DNA of 23,461 nucleotides. Origin: Spongospora subterranea (Eukaryota; Endomyxa; Phytomyxea; Plasmodiophorida; Plasmodiophoridae). The notes beneath the pieces are model-generated. The model made no database searches and was not told the origin of the DNA. It was given only the letters and a program-made list of their open reading frames with translations. Made by a program: the position numbers and the translations under genes. The DNA lies in contig OUQQ01000297.1 in the NCBI GenBank assembly GCA_900404475.1, positions 1 through 23,461 on the forward strand, read 5' to 3'. Positions 1 through 10,299 of this stretch are shown here, one piece after another; the first letter of the stretch is position 1, and the number at the start of each line of letters is the position of its first letter.

Positions 1-735
1 ATGTTGTGAGTCAGTTGCTCAAGCTCATCCCAGTGTACAATTCATGATTATGCCCGGCGACAACTGCCATAACCTTATACCTGTTTCATTTTTCGTCAAA
101 GTCGCTTCAACTGGCAGTAGCATTTTTGCTGTGAATCTTTCGTTGGGATGGGAAATACGGCAGCCATCTTCATGGTTATTTTTTGTTAATCTTGTTATGC
201 CGATTAGGCCGTGTTTCGGTTACGTGGAAATCTGGTTACGTGTCGTTTGCTGTTCTGATTGCGCATTCAACTCCAATATTTTCTTTTTCCACCCATGTGT
301 TCAATTAATGAGAAGTATTCGTTTTCGTGTTATTGATCTGCTATCGGGGTGTTGAATGAGTATCATGAGCGATGCAATATTTTCTGAATGAACTGTTTGT
401 TTTCATTGATTATTTCAATGATTGTTTTGTATCTTCATTTGCTATTTGGCCAGCTTTCGATTGTTTCCATCCTTCTTCACCCTTTTTATCCGCCCTATTA
501 CTTTTGTTGTTTATTGCTCTCCTTTAGTCCGCTTCGATTGTGTTTGTCCAGCGTGTTCCTCTTTTGCTCAATCCTTGGTTTTCGAATTAGGCAATTGCCA
601 TCATCGGAAGCATTCAAAGGCCCTCTCTCCGCTTTCTCTGTAAGCGATGTTTGTGTAACGTTTTTTTTTTGTTGATTCAAGTGAGGCTCGTTTGTATCTT
701 CGTTTGTTGATCGTAATTATTAATTGACCCTTCGT
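1..735. other. T-rich stretch without a convincing gene
   Basis: I see no recognisable protein or RNA here. One + frame is open from the window edge to a TGA at 353-355, and a hydrophobic open frame covers 388-675. Both lie in strongly pyrimidine-rich sequence, which produces Phe/Leu/Ser-rich open frames without selection. Neither resembles a known family and neither has a clear start. The stretch could hold the 3' end and UTR of a gene that begins left of the window plus the promoter of the next transcript, but that is inference. Confidence 0.5.
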
Positions 736-1303
736 ATGGCGTTTGAGGGCAGGTTGTACCTACAGTATACCCCTCTATCAGCCTTACTGTTTGGTCCGTC
801 ATCATCGAGTTGACACGTTATTGAGGAGATATTTTTTGCTTTAATGTAAGAATATATAGATGCCGAAACTGTTGATGTGCCACACATACTTCTTTTTCAG
901 AAAATGTTGACAGTCAGCGGGACAAGTCGAAGTGTAACCCGAATAGAAAGTCGATTGTATCTTGTTGATATAAACGATGTTGCGCTTTCTGTGTTGGAGC
1001 TTGAACTTGTCGCTGCAGCCGCAAGTGAGTCGGGCGCCAACGTCTCAAACATCGTTGTTCAATCCGCAACGAGAAGAACGACTTTATCGATCTGTACAGC
1101 AGCGACCAGGAATTTCAGTGAATCATGCAACCATGCGAATTTCAAGCCGGCATATAACCCGCGTGACAAATGCATTAGTCAATGCACAATTGCTGCAGTG
1201 CTTTTTAGAGAAAAGCCACAGGTTGTTTTTTACAGCAACGATTCTCCAAGTTTGTTCTCGCGGCGTTTGTATAGGTTTCAATGGTATATTCACACTAGGT
1301 TAA
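736..1303 (+). CDS. Unrecognised possible spliced gene (tentative model)
   Basis: I do not recognise this gene. An ATG at 736 opens a short frame starting MAFEGRLYLQYTPLSALLF. A strong acceptor (TTTTTCAG) ends at 900. From about 1019 to the TGA-free end at 1303 one frame stays open, with a Ser/Gln-rich stretch followed by a segment containing ERLYRSVQQRPGISVNHAT. A chain through a GTCCGTC donor near 800, the acceptor at 900, and a 62-base intron from about 957 to 1018 keeps a single frame, but several other splice choices also do. A consensus GTGAGT donor near 1024 competes. No domain is visible. It could equally be noncoding transcript; RNA evidence would decide. Confidence 0.22.
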
Positions 1304-1342
1304 CTTGACAATAAAAAATACGATTTTCCACATCCGTCGTTG

Positions 1343-1610
1343 ATGCGATCAACGTGGGCGCCTATCAAGGATTCCAAGAAATTATGTCCGATTCGGCAAA
1401 ATATGTGTATCGTGTTAATGGGTATTGTCATTTACGAAATATGATTCCCACATTTCAGACATTCCAATTCTCATGGACCTCAACCATGACTCCTGGAATA
1501 TTCAATCACAAAAAGTTATAGAGAAATACCAACAATATTACAATAATAGTGTGGCCGCGCAGACACCTCTCCCACCGATCAACGTTTCTTACGAACTTAT
1601 GTATACATAG
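1343..1610 (+). CDS. Small unrecognised protein, two exons, 76 aa
   Basis: The model joins 1343-1421 and 1459-1610 across a 37-base intron (GTATTG...TTTCAG), giving 76 residues that begin MRSTWAPIKDSKKLCPIRQN and end at TAG. Support comes from the match in phase at the junction and from a hydrophilic, well-mixed composition unlike the T-rich flank (for example MDLNHDSWNIQSQKVIEKYQ). The frame is also open upstream of the ATG as far as a TAA just after 1300. The intron is shorter than most in this window. No domain, signal peptide or membrane segment is visible. DAD1 begins 47 bases downstream on the same strand. I assign no function; it may instead be the last exons of a gene spanning 736-1610. 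Confidence 0.35.
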
Positions 1611-1657
1611 AGCTGTGTCAGGGTGATTCCGTCTTGTGGAGGAGATAGTTATTTCAA

Positions 1658-2092
1658 ATGACTCGTGGATCACAATCTGCATCTCGGCGAACCGGATCGG
1701 GTAAATCCCCTCCTTCAACACCACTCACGACCGTGCACCAACCCGCAGCGTCATTGGACTCAATTTACCGCCATCTTGTTCAGGATTATTGGTCCACGAC
1801 TCCCCGACGTCTACAGTTAATTGATGCATATTTGGTCTACATTGTGGCGACAGGACTTGTACAAGCACTATACTGCTTCTTAGCCGGAAGTTTTCCGTTC
1901 AATTCGTTTCTTGCTGGATTTCTTTCTTGCGTTGCCAGCTTCGTGTTCGGCGTTTCGCTCCGATTCCAGACCTCTTCACCGTCTCAGTTCCGCATCGATA
2001 AAAGCCGCAGCATCTGCGACGAACGAGCGTTCGCCGATTGGGTAGCCTGCAATGTACTTTTACATCTTGTCATTCTAACATTTATCGGCTAA
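1658..2092 (+). CDS. DAD1: DAD1/OST2, oligosaccharyltransferase subunit
   Basis: This 144-residue protein is the DAD1 (yeast Ost2) subunit of the oligosaccharyltransferase complex, which transfers the dolichol-linked glycan to Asn-X-Ser/Thr sites of proteins entering the ER. The diagnostic core is present in order: a juxtamembrane YWSTTPRRLQLIDAYLVYIV, a first hydrophobic segment, then GSFPFNSFLAGFLSCVASFV (the family's GTFPFNSFLSGFISCVGSF region), a third stretch, ERAFADW, and a C-terminal hydrophobic segment ending in LTFIG, like the family's MNFVG. The roughly 33-residue Ser/Thr/Pro-rich N-terminus is family-variable and cytosolic. It is a single exon, unusual next to the intron-rich neighbours. 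The start is the first ATG of the frame. The family is about 113-130 residues, so the length is slightly long but complete. Confidence 0.95.
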   Translation: MTRGSQSASRRTGSGKSPPSTPLTTVHQPAASLDSIYRHLVQDYWSTTPRRLQLIDAYLVYIVATGLVQALYCFLAGSFPFNSFLAGFLSCVASFVFGVSLRFQTSSPSQFRIDKSRSICDERAFADWVACNVLLHLVILTFIG

Positions 2093-2381
2093 CCTTACGG
2101 GTATTCAAATGGAATTCAAACGTGTATTATCCGTTACTCTAACGTGCATCGTCCAATTTTTTTTGACGTTGCTCTCAATAAACCAAGAACGAAAATTCTG
2201 AAGTATTTACTGAATGGTTGTGGATCGCGCTGGAATATTGGCTGAAATCGTGTTTGAACTGCTGTGAAGCCAGTCTGTCCAAATGGCAAATGCCGTGCAT
2301 TATGTCCAGTGTAACGCATCAGGCGATTGGTTTTAGCTATTCTTGTGTAATGCATATTGCCCGATCAGTGCAAATCTTGTA

Positions 2382-3863
2382 ATGGATAATCCGCTGTTAG
2401 GTGCAAATGCGCCCACCGAAGATCTACAACCCGCTATCCAGCCAAATCAACCTAATATCGTTGACGAATGGTTCGCTCTGCTTCGGATAGGAGTTCCTCT
2501 AGCCACTCAGAATATGTTAGTCATGATATCATCTACGATCGCTGTTATAATGGTGGGAAACACTTCCTCTGCATCCAACGTTAATCTGGATGCATCGTCG
2601 CTTGCCAGTATGTACTCGAATATATCGGGTCTGTCAGTCGGTACCGGTCTTACATTTAGCCTCGATACATTGTTCGCCAACGCGAACGGATCGATGTTGG
2701 ATGGTGATAGGGCGTTAGCAGCTCTCTATACTCAGCGTTCTTTACTCGTTCTAGCCGTGGCGTTTATTCCTATTGCCTTGGCGAATGCTTTTACTTTTCA
2801 TTTTCTGTATTTCGTCCTTGGTCAGCAATATGATATATCTGTCGCCGCTGCTGGGTTTGCTCATCGCCTGCTTCCTGGTCTTCCTTTTATGTTCATCAGC
2901 TGTATCATGACTAAAAGTCTTCAAGCTCGATCTATAATTGCACCAACCGTTGTCATAGGCATTATATCAAATACTGTCAATCTGGCATTATGCTTCATCT
3001 TTCTCGAAGTCTTGCATCTTTTCTACTACTATGGTGCATGGGCTCGTTCTATCTCATCAATCATCGCTCCAGTATTATATCTGTGCTATTTTTGGTACCA
3101 CAACTTACTGGATTTGTTGTGGCGCCCTTGGCAGGGTTCTCTGGTTTGCAACCCTCCAGCCCTTTATCGATTCGTGTGCTTATCCGTTCATAGCTGCCTT
3201 ATGATTGTCGGTGAATGGTGGGCATTTGAATTTACTTATGCTATGGCTGGATGGTTGTCTCCTTCGGATGTGAATATCGCGGCGCACACTATTTTGTTTA
3301 CGTTGAATGTCATCAAATATGTTGGCTACTCAGGATTTGCTTCAGCCGCATCTATTCGGGTTGGGAATCACCTTGGTAGAGGAGATAGCATCCCAGCCAA
3401 AGCTGTAGCAGTGATCTCAATCACTTCCGTCGCTGCTTTGTCCCTCATTTTTGTTGCCGTAACATTGTGTTTTCTCAAAACACTCACGCGTTTCTATACT
3501 GACAAGCAAGAAATAATTGATCTGGTGCTGTCATGTTCTGTTCCTGTGAGTATATCGGAGGTTGCGTATGCAACTCTGATGACGGCAGGAGGTGTTCTTA
3601 GAGGATGCGGAAGGCAAAAAGTAGGGTCGGTGTGGATCGCAATTGGATATGCGATTGGTCTACCTATGGCCTTTTTACTGTCAAAATCACAGGGACTTGG
3701 CGGAATTTGGTGGGGTAATGCTTTAGCCTTAATTATCGCTGCGTTGGCCAGTGTCTTCTATTTGGTTCGAGTAAGCTGGGTAGGCGCGGCTCGAGAAGCG
3801 CAACTTGGCTTGATGACGGATACAGACTCATCGTATTCCGGCCCTAACACTGATAAACGATGA
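2382..3863 (+). CDS. MATE-family multidrug/metabolite efflux transporter
   Basis: A 493-residue polytopic membrane protein of the multidrug and toxic compound extrusion family, which exports organic cations or metabolites in exchange for H+ or Na+. About twelve hydrophobic segments are visible in two halves. Family landmarks include an N-terminal PLATQNML segment, SVGTGLTFSLDTL (the family's GLATALDTL), LYTQRSLLVL, FCC-like stretches, a WWAFE motif (the family's CMEWWSFE), SIRVGNHLGRG (the family's SVRVSNELGAG) and GVLRGCGRQKVG (the family's G+LRG.G.Q..G). The usual CGQA after DTL is replaced by FANA. The start chosen is ATG 2382 (MDNPLLG); the frame extends 13 codons upstream without an ATG. 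There are no introns over 1.48 kb. The substrate cannot be told from sequence. The region 2093-2381 upstream holds only a 31-codon hydrophobic ORF at 2109, not called as a gene. Confidence 0.92.
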   Translation: MDNPLLGANAPTEDLQPAIQPNQPNIVDEWFALLRIGVPLATQNMLVMISSTIAVIMVGNTSSASNVNLDASSLASMYSNISGLSVGTGLTFSLDTLFANANGSMLDGDRALAALYTQRSLLVLAVAFIPIALANAFTFHFLYFVLGQQYDISVAAAGFAHRLLPGLPFMFISCIMTKSLQARSIIAPTVVIGIISNTVNLALCFIFLEVLHLFYYYGAWARSISSIIAPVLYLCYFWYHNLLDLLWRPWQGSLVCNPPALYRFVCLSVHSCLMIVGEWWAFEFTYAMAGWLSPSDVNIAAHTILFTLNVIKYVGYSGFASAASIRVGNHLGRGDSIPAKAVAVISITSVAALSLIFVAVTLCFLKTLTRFYTDKQEIIDLVLSCSVPVSISEVAYATLMTAGGVLRGCGRQKVGSVWIAIGYAIGLPMAFLLSKSQGLGGIWWGNALALIIAALASVFYLVRVSWVGAAREAQLGLMTDTDSSYSGPNTDKR

Positions 3864-4357
3864 GGGCAAATGATGAAGAAATTGGATCTATGACTGATGA
3901 AGTAGAGGTTCAAGTGTATTATCTGATATCGCAGACGGCAATAAGAGTAGCCAAAAAATCGTTCAAAAAAAATGTGGCACTCTCCAATCTGATATCCCGC
4001 GTATGCCAAATCTGGTAGGTTCGAAAATTCAAGACACATATCAGCACCGGAAGCCGCCGGCGCTCGAAAAAAACAAAATCATGGCTTCGTTTTGTCGACA
4101 CAAGTTGAAAGCAAGCATTGCACCAATCAGCCCCGCACCTAATGACAGCGCAACCCTACACCATGAAATGATCGTATGTACCGCACACCAGAAAATGTCA
4201 TTGCGTGGGTACTGTAGTTTGGTGTACCTAACGTTCGTTGTATTGTTGCGGTGCGGGCGTGCTGATATACGTTGCAATTGACCTAACTTTCAAGTTTCTG
4301 CATCAGTAGTGGCCAGGACAGCGCAACCGTTAATAGTTTTGTTGCGTCTGTTTAAAC
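3864..4357. other. Gap between MATE and POL3 with small unassigned ORFs
   Basis: About 490 bases without a recognised gene. On the + strand an ATG at 3860 overlaps the MATE stop codon (ATGA) and opens 52 codons (start MRANDEEIGS, then a basic helix-like stretch) to a TAG near 4018. A GTAGGT donor sits at that TAG, so a further exon is possible. On the - strand an ORF over 4277-4041 carries a hydrophobic stretch (ALSLGAGLIGAMLAF) that could be a small membrane protein. Neither matches a family I know. The right end must contain the POL3 promoter; no TATA-like element is obvious. Confidence 0.35.
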
Positions 4358-7300
4358 ATGGCATTGTCATGCGATGATTATGTATGGGATTGTGGTATTT
4401 CATCAATACTCGTCATTACATATCAGTTTTAGTTTGTTGAGGCCAACATCGAATCGATTCTTAAAAATTGGCAAAGGCCGCCTCGCCCTCGCATCGCTAA
4501 TTTTGAGCAAAATGATTTAAGTACAATCTGACAGCTTAATGAGGTTAATTCCGTTAATCGTGGTATAGATTTTCAAATGGTCGATACGACCGTTAGCTAC
4601 GAAAATGTCCCTGCGAAACTGCAAAGGAAAGACCAGCCAACGACAGGCCCAACCGCTCTATTATTTGGTGTCACTCCTGCAGGCAACTCTATACTTCTTC
4701 ATTGTCATGGGTTCTATCCATACCTCTACGTCAAGTCTTCCCCCGAATACTCCGATCATCATGCTCGTGTGTTTAAAGAGGCCATTGACGTCAGTCTTGT
4801 TGAATCTGGTCTCCATTCTACTTCACTGATTACCCGACAACTACAGAAAGCCATTGGCGAAAACAATGGATTTATTGTCTCTATCGAACCAGTCGAAAGA
4901 AGATCCATTTGGGGATACACACCCCGCGATGAAATGGTATGCCAAGACTTTCTCATTTTTTTTAAATAATTCATCCGTTCAGGGAAACTTCTTGAAGTTG
5001 ACTTTGAGCCATCAAAATATAATGGCCACCGTCAGACGAATTTTAGAGGATGTTGGAATCACATTCATGGGAGCTACTCAACGCTTCACTACCTATGAAT
5101 CCAAGGTCTCGTTTGATATGAGGTAAATTAGTCTATTTTGTAGCGCCCCTATCTAATGCTTCCCTAGGTTCATGATTGACGCTGATTTAGTTGGGGGAGG
5201 ATGGGTCCAGTGCTGCGGCGGATCTTATCATGCTGTCGAAGTATACGTCCGCCGTCGTTCTGAAATAATGACTAAACTGTGTTTAGGATCCTGTTTCTTC
5301 CTGTCAATTGGAGTACGATTGCTTCTACTCCAGCCTAAAGGCATTGCCGATGGACGACCCTGAATGGCTGGGATTAGCTCCTCTACGTATAATGTCTTTT
5401 GATATTGAATGTGCTGGTCGACCAGATGTTTTCCCTGATGCGGATATAGATCCAGTTATTCAGATAGCGGTTATTGTAAAAGTCCATGGCGTTGAGACGC
5501 CAATCGTGAACGCAGTGCTTACACTGCGAAGCTGCTCTCCTATTGCTGGCGCCACCGTATTAGAGTTCAAAAGCGAACAGAATCTCCTAAATGCTTGGCA
5601 GGTAACATCGGTGTAGGTTCGTTAGGTTGCTGAACTTAAGGTCTGATTCATTAGAAACTACTCGTTTCAGTGGATCCTGATATTCTCATTGGGTAATTGT
5701 CTCACCAAACTGTTCGTTAGTTCTAAAGTTTATCCAGCTACAATATTGTGAACTTCGATTTCCCATATATGCTGAACCGAGCATCCAAACTTGAATGCCG
5801 ACGGTTCGGCTATCTCTCACGCATTTTGAAATCTGAAACAAAGATCAAGAATGCCACATTTTCCTCAAAAGCATTTGGCACACGCGAGACGAAAGACATG
5901 AACATCGAGGGACGAGTTCAGTATGTAATCTGATGTTCTATTTCTACAACTGACCCCACCACAGATTTGATATTTTTCAAATCGTCCAACGTGAATACAA
6001 GTTGAGCAGTTATTCTTTGAATGCAGTATGTGCTCATTTTTTGCAGCAACAAAAAGAAGACGTCCATCATTCTATAATAACTGATCTTTTCAACGGTAAT
6101 ATATATACATTCTTTCAACCGAATTATTCACACGCCCACAGGATCCAGTGAGACCCGACGCCGGCTGGCTGTTTACTGTTTAAAGGATGCAATGTTACCA
6201 ATGACTTTATGTGAATCATTGCTTCTCTTGGTTAACTACATTGAAATGGCGCGCGTTACTGGGGTTCCCATCGGGTTTCTTTTAACCCGTGGACAACAGG
6301 TCAAAGTTGTTTCACAATTGCATCGGCATGTATGTATATCTGGTTGTGTCTCTGCTAGAGGCTAACATTTGTATTTGTTCAGGCTCGCCGTCATGGGTAT
6401 GTCATCCCCAATCGGCCTCGCCTCGAGAATGATAGCACCTATGAGGGTGCTACCGTGCTTGAGGTACTCGTGTGTGTTCATGTAGTTTTTTAAGATTTGA
6501 ATGCCACTTATAGCCTAGGAAAGGATTCTACTCCATGCCCATTGCCACTTTGGATTTTAGCTCGCTATATCCCAGCATCATGATTGCACATAATTTCTGT
6601 TATTCAACTTTACTGTCTCCGAATCAAGTGGCGTCGTTAGCCCCTCACGAGTACGTCAAGACTCCTACTGGCGATGCTTTCGTCACATCCGAAGGTAACA
6701 ACGTCTTCTATTCCATCAAAATTTTATTATATTGACTTTTTTGCAGTAAAACTCGGACTTCTTCCTGGCATTTTACAGGACCTTCTCTCTGCCCGTAGCA
6801 GGGCAAAAAAGGATATGGGTGCAGCAACGGACCCGTTCTTGAAACAAGTAACTTTGTGATATCAAGTTATTCGTTATCATTGCGTTTATTGCTGTCCTTG
6901 CTCAGGTTCTCAATGGACGACAGTTGGCCTTGAAAATATCTGCCAATTCCGTCTATGGGTTTACGGGAGCCGTCGTTGGATCTCTACCCTGTTTGGAAAT
7001 CTCCTCGTCTGTCACAGCCTTCGGCCGGGAAATGATTGACAAGACTAAGGTAATTTTTCGTATTGGTGTTTCCAACTGTCTCTAATATTGGGGTTAGAGT
7101 GTCGTCGAGGAACACTTTACAACGGATAACGGTTATCACCACAATGCCGAAGTCATTTACGGTGATACAGACTCAGGTAATCTCCATCGATAGATTCGTT
7201 TGACACCTTCAGCTCATCCTAGCTAGTGTTTATTCGATTTGGGGTTGAAACTGTAGCGGAAGCTATGGATCTGGGAAAAGAAGCAGCAGTGCTGGTCTCA

Positions 7301-8671
7301 GGACGCTTTGTAAAACCGATTTCTTTAGAATTTGAAAAGGTGGCCCGTATAAGAGTGCATGAGTTAGCCAAATTGATTACTTGACTAGGTATATAAACCT
7401 TTTCTTTTAATGAATAAGAAACGGTATGCCGGTTTGTACTGGACAAATCCTGAGCGATACAGCAAGATGGACGTTAAAGGAATAGAGACCGTGCGGCGGG
7501 ACAGTTGCCCCATGGCTCAGACAGTAATATCGACTTGTCTCAGCAAAATTCTCGTTGACAGCGATGTCAATGGTAGTTCGAAGTTGTTGCATTCATCTGG
7601 TGCAAATGCCAATAATCTTTTGAAATGTAGGTGCAATCGAATATGCTAAACAAGTTATTGGGGATTTATTGACAAACAACATCGACATGAGCCAGCTTGT
7701 TAGTCTTCATGTAGCTCATCGTACTCAGTGCTAACTATTTTAATAGGTATTGACAAAACAACTGGGAAAGGATCCTATGAAAGAAGATCAATATAAGGCT
7801 AAACAGGTAATTTTACGGATGTATCAAGGATTATAAACATTAATGGCCTCGCGCAGGCTCATGTTGAACTTGCTCGCCGGATGTTTTTACGCGATCCGAC
7901 CTCGGCGCCTCACGTAGGTGATCGAGTCGCGTATGTGGTAATTAAAGGCGCAAAAGGTGTTATTTTATTTTTTTCGATTCAAAGTTAATAATTAATACTG
8001 CTATTTTAGGGGCCAAAACCCACGAAAAAGTGGAAGATCCGATTTGGGTTTTAGAACACGGTCTACCTATTGATACACAGCACTACTTAGAGCATCAATT
8101 AAAATTGCCTCTTGAACGGCTGTTTGAACCGATCATAGGCAATGTCGATCGATTGTTGACTGGTACGTAATAAGTCGCGTAATTGAAAGTTTTAATGTTT
8201 TATATGCGAATCAGGTGATCATACACGCTCTGTCAAAATCTCAACCCCGTCAGCTGCTATTGGAGGAATGATGAAATTTGCAGTAGTTCGTGAAACATGC
8301 ATGGGATGTAAAGCACGTTTAGGAAAAAACGGTATCGAGAGTGGTCTCAACGAAATTGTTTGTTGATTTCTTTCAGAATCTATTGTTTGCAAGGACTGTA
8401 CGGAATTTCTACCAACCATATATGATGCACAAATACAGTCCTGTCGCCTCACCGAAAAGCTGTTCTCTCAGTTATGGACAGAGTGTCAAAGGTGTCAAGG
8501 TTCGGTTCATCAAGAGGTTTGCATATTTGGCAATTAGGTTCATCCGTCCCTGTGTTGAACGTTACATAGGTACTGTGTTCGTCACGTGATTGTCCGATAT
8601 TTTATCGCCGGAAAAAGGTTCAAAAAGATTTAGAAGACATTAGGGCCACTCTAAACAAGTTTCCTCTTTGA
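4358..8671 (+). CDS. POLD1: DNA polymerase delta catalytic subunit
   Basis: Family B replicative polymerase (yeast Pol3) that copies the lagging strand with PCNA and proofreads. Exons: 4358-4381, 4433-4520, 4569-4936, 4983-5122, 5168-5240, 5287-5601, 5655-5692, 5738-5920, 5965-6095, 6142-6329, 6383-6463, 6514-6694, 6747-6847, 6906-7049, 7098-7176, 7227-7339, 7389-7572, 7631-7698, 7747-7806, 7857-7956, 8010-8162, 8215-8331, 8377-8516, 8570-8671. They sum to 3171 bases, 1056 residues. Exonuclease motif DIE is at about 270-272, with NFDFPYM and YCLKDA following. Polymerase motifs are [10 protein letters not shown] (Asp 557), KISANSVYG (647) and YGDTDS (706-711). The C-terminus has CysA (966, 969, 981, 984) and the 4Fe-4S CysB (1013, 1016, 1026, 1031). 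The start is the 8-codon first exon, because exon 2 carries the conserved KNWQRPP. All 23 introns are 44-58 bases. Confidence 0.96.
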
Positions 8672-8676
8672 ATAAA
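8671..8676 (+). terminator. Probable poly(A) signal AATAAA overlapping the POL3 stop
   Basis: AATAAA begins on the final A of the POL3 stop codon TGA (8669-8671). It is followed by a T-rich run, as expected of a cleavage and polyadenylation region. Only about 115 bases separate this stop from the convergent FNTA stop at 8787, so the 3' UTRs must be very short or overlap. No direct evidence of use is available. Confidence 0.5.
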
Positions 8677-8786
8677 TTATTTTTGTATTGTAGAAAAAAA
8701 GATTTCGCAGTGGGTAAAGCGATGATGACGTACTTACAGCAATGTTGGATATAAATCTTTTTGATCCGGACGATTGTCTGAACATG

Positions 8787-9908
8787 TCATCCTTCCTTAC
8801 GAAGCATTTCTTCTCGCCTCCAGATCCAGTATTTTGAACGGATGCAATCCAGATCCTTCTCAAGCATTTCTGATAACTGCAAGACAATCAAAAAGCGCAT
8901 TGACAGCAGAAAAAATAACATACTTTGACTGCTTCGGCAATTTGATGTTCATTGCCAGATGCGATATATATCTCCAACAACGTCGAAGCTGCAAAGCGAC
9001 ATTGAGGGCACGTCAACAACACAGATTTCGAGAAGTCTGCCACCTGCTGTTGTGTAAGCACATTTTGTAGGGTGGAAAAGAAACAACAACCTCGGATGAA
9101 GTCGACTTGGGGAAATTGGTGTGTTCAAGGACGCCTAGTATATAATTCCATGGACTCTCATTTTGCGGAATCTTCTGTAGATGTCCAATCGCAAACTTGA
9201 TTTCTTCTGCGATGACGAGAGGATCAGATATATCAACCGTATTATTTTTCGTGACGATGAACCATCTCTGGTTCCACGCCGAGTTATTGAATGGATCCTC
9301 GACAAGGCATTGCTCAATAAACTGTATTTCGCTGTTCCATAATGAGAATTCGCTGATCACCCATTGTCTGTGACTCCAAGAGTGATAATTTTTTGGATCG
9401 TTACGGAAAACCTGTTCGAACAAAATCAAATTAAACTCTATCAGCTGTAAACCTGTACCTCAGCAGTATGTTGTAATTCAGTCGACGGATCACGAAGCTT
9501 TTCAACAGCTTCTCTACGATGATACCATAGCTGGTAATTTTTTGCTGTCATTTCTGCAATAGAATCACATAGTCGAAGCTCATCCTTCCAATCTTTGCAC
9601 AGGGCAGTTAAAATTTGACGGCGAAAATGCCAAGCTGTGTAATTGGCCGCATTAATTCGAATGATATGTTCTGATAATGTCAGCGTCCGCTCGCTAAGCT
9701 CGTTCACGGCAAGAACAGCGCGAAATATATTCATAGCAAAACTAACTGAATCAGGAGATAGTCAGTAGGTACATTAAAGACCAAAACAATATCAAAAGAG
9801 ACATTCATATGGATACTGAATCGAAACAACAGGTTCAGGACCGTCATCTTGAGGTATGGGGGCAATATCGCTAAACATGGACTGCAGCTCTGAGATGGAC
9901 AGCGACAT
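8787..9908 (-). CDS. FNTA: Protein farnesyltransferase / geranylgeranyltransferase-I alpha subunit
   Basis: Shared alpha subunit (yeast Ram2) of the two cytosolic CaaX prenyltransferases, which attach farnesyl or geranylgeranyl to Ras- and Rho-type proteins. Exons on the complement: 9803-9908, 9459-9745, 9091-9411, 8924-9046, 8787-8876, giving 308 residues. The N-terminus has IAPIPQDDGPEPVV, which closely matches the animal TPIPQDDGPNPVV. Five PPTA repeats follow: NYTAWHFRR, NYQLWYHRR, NYHSWSHRQW, NNSAWNQRWF and NESPWNYILG. The Lys in KNYQLWYHRR matches the catalytic alpha-subunit lysine (Lys164 in mammals). The end, SKYWIWRREEM, matches the family's KEYWRYI. Introns are 44-57 bases. The mammalian enzyme's Pro-rich extension is missing, as in fungi. 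It is convergent with POL3 and divergent from NSUN5. Confidence 0.95.
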
Positions 9909-10299
9909 GGCGTTTTGCCGAGATGTATTATTCGATATCAATCAGCAGAGTATCCCATCAATGTACACAATCAAGGTGTTATGGGACACCACGGAGTTTG
10001 GTCACCAGACTGACTGTACAACAAAACAATGACAACAAAACAATGACCCCGCCGTCATATCCATATTAACGACCCTACACTGCATCAGTCACGTCTATAA
10101 CCGTTTATCAAATTACAGGTCAAATCGATGTTCAGTTTTTTCGTTACACTTGAAGAGCCGCCGATTCTCTTCAAAGCGGCTTGCTACCACTACTACCTAT
10201 AATGGACATGTATCGCACGGTTTCGCGGACATTTTCATTTGCGTAGCGTTGGAGAAGAGGTGGGTGTAGCGTGATAAGAGGGTTGCTGAGAAGGGCAAC
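9909..10299. other. Divergent promoter region FNTA / NSUN5
   Basis: About 390 bases between two head-to-head genes, expected to hold both promoters. I see no ORF or RNA gene. The only structure is a perfect 14-base tandem duplication at 10020-10047. Confidence 0.5.
10020..10047. repeat. 14-base tandem duplication in the divergent promoter
   Basis: AACAAAACAATGAC occurs twice in direct succession without mismatch. Two copies could be replication slippage or a doubled factor-binding site; nothing in the sequence separates these. Confidence 0.75.

Noticed and set aside
388..680. Hydrophobic + ORF and Lys-rich - ORF at 388-680
   Set aside because: Both are products of the same pyrimidine-rich strand asymmetry; no start context, no family match.
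2109..2201. 31-codon hydrophobic ORF starting ATG 2109, considered as OST4 or another small subunit
   Set aside because: The sequence does not resemble OST4 and is too short to support without transcript data.
4577..4969. POL3 starting at the first long-ORF ATG (4577)
   Set aside because: This drops the WQRPP-containing exon upstream, which joins in frame; the ATG is internal.
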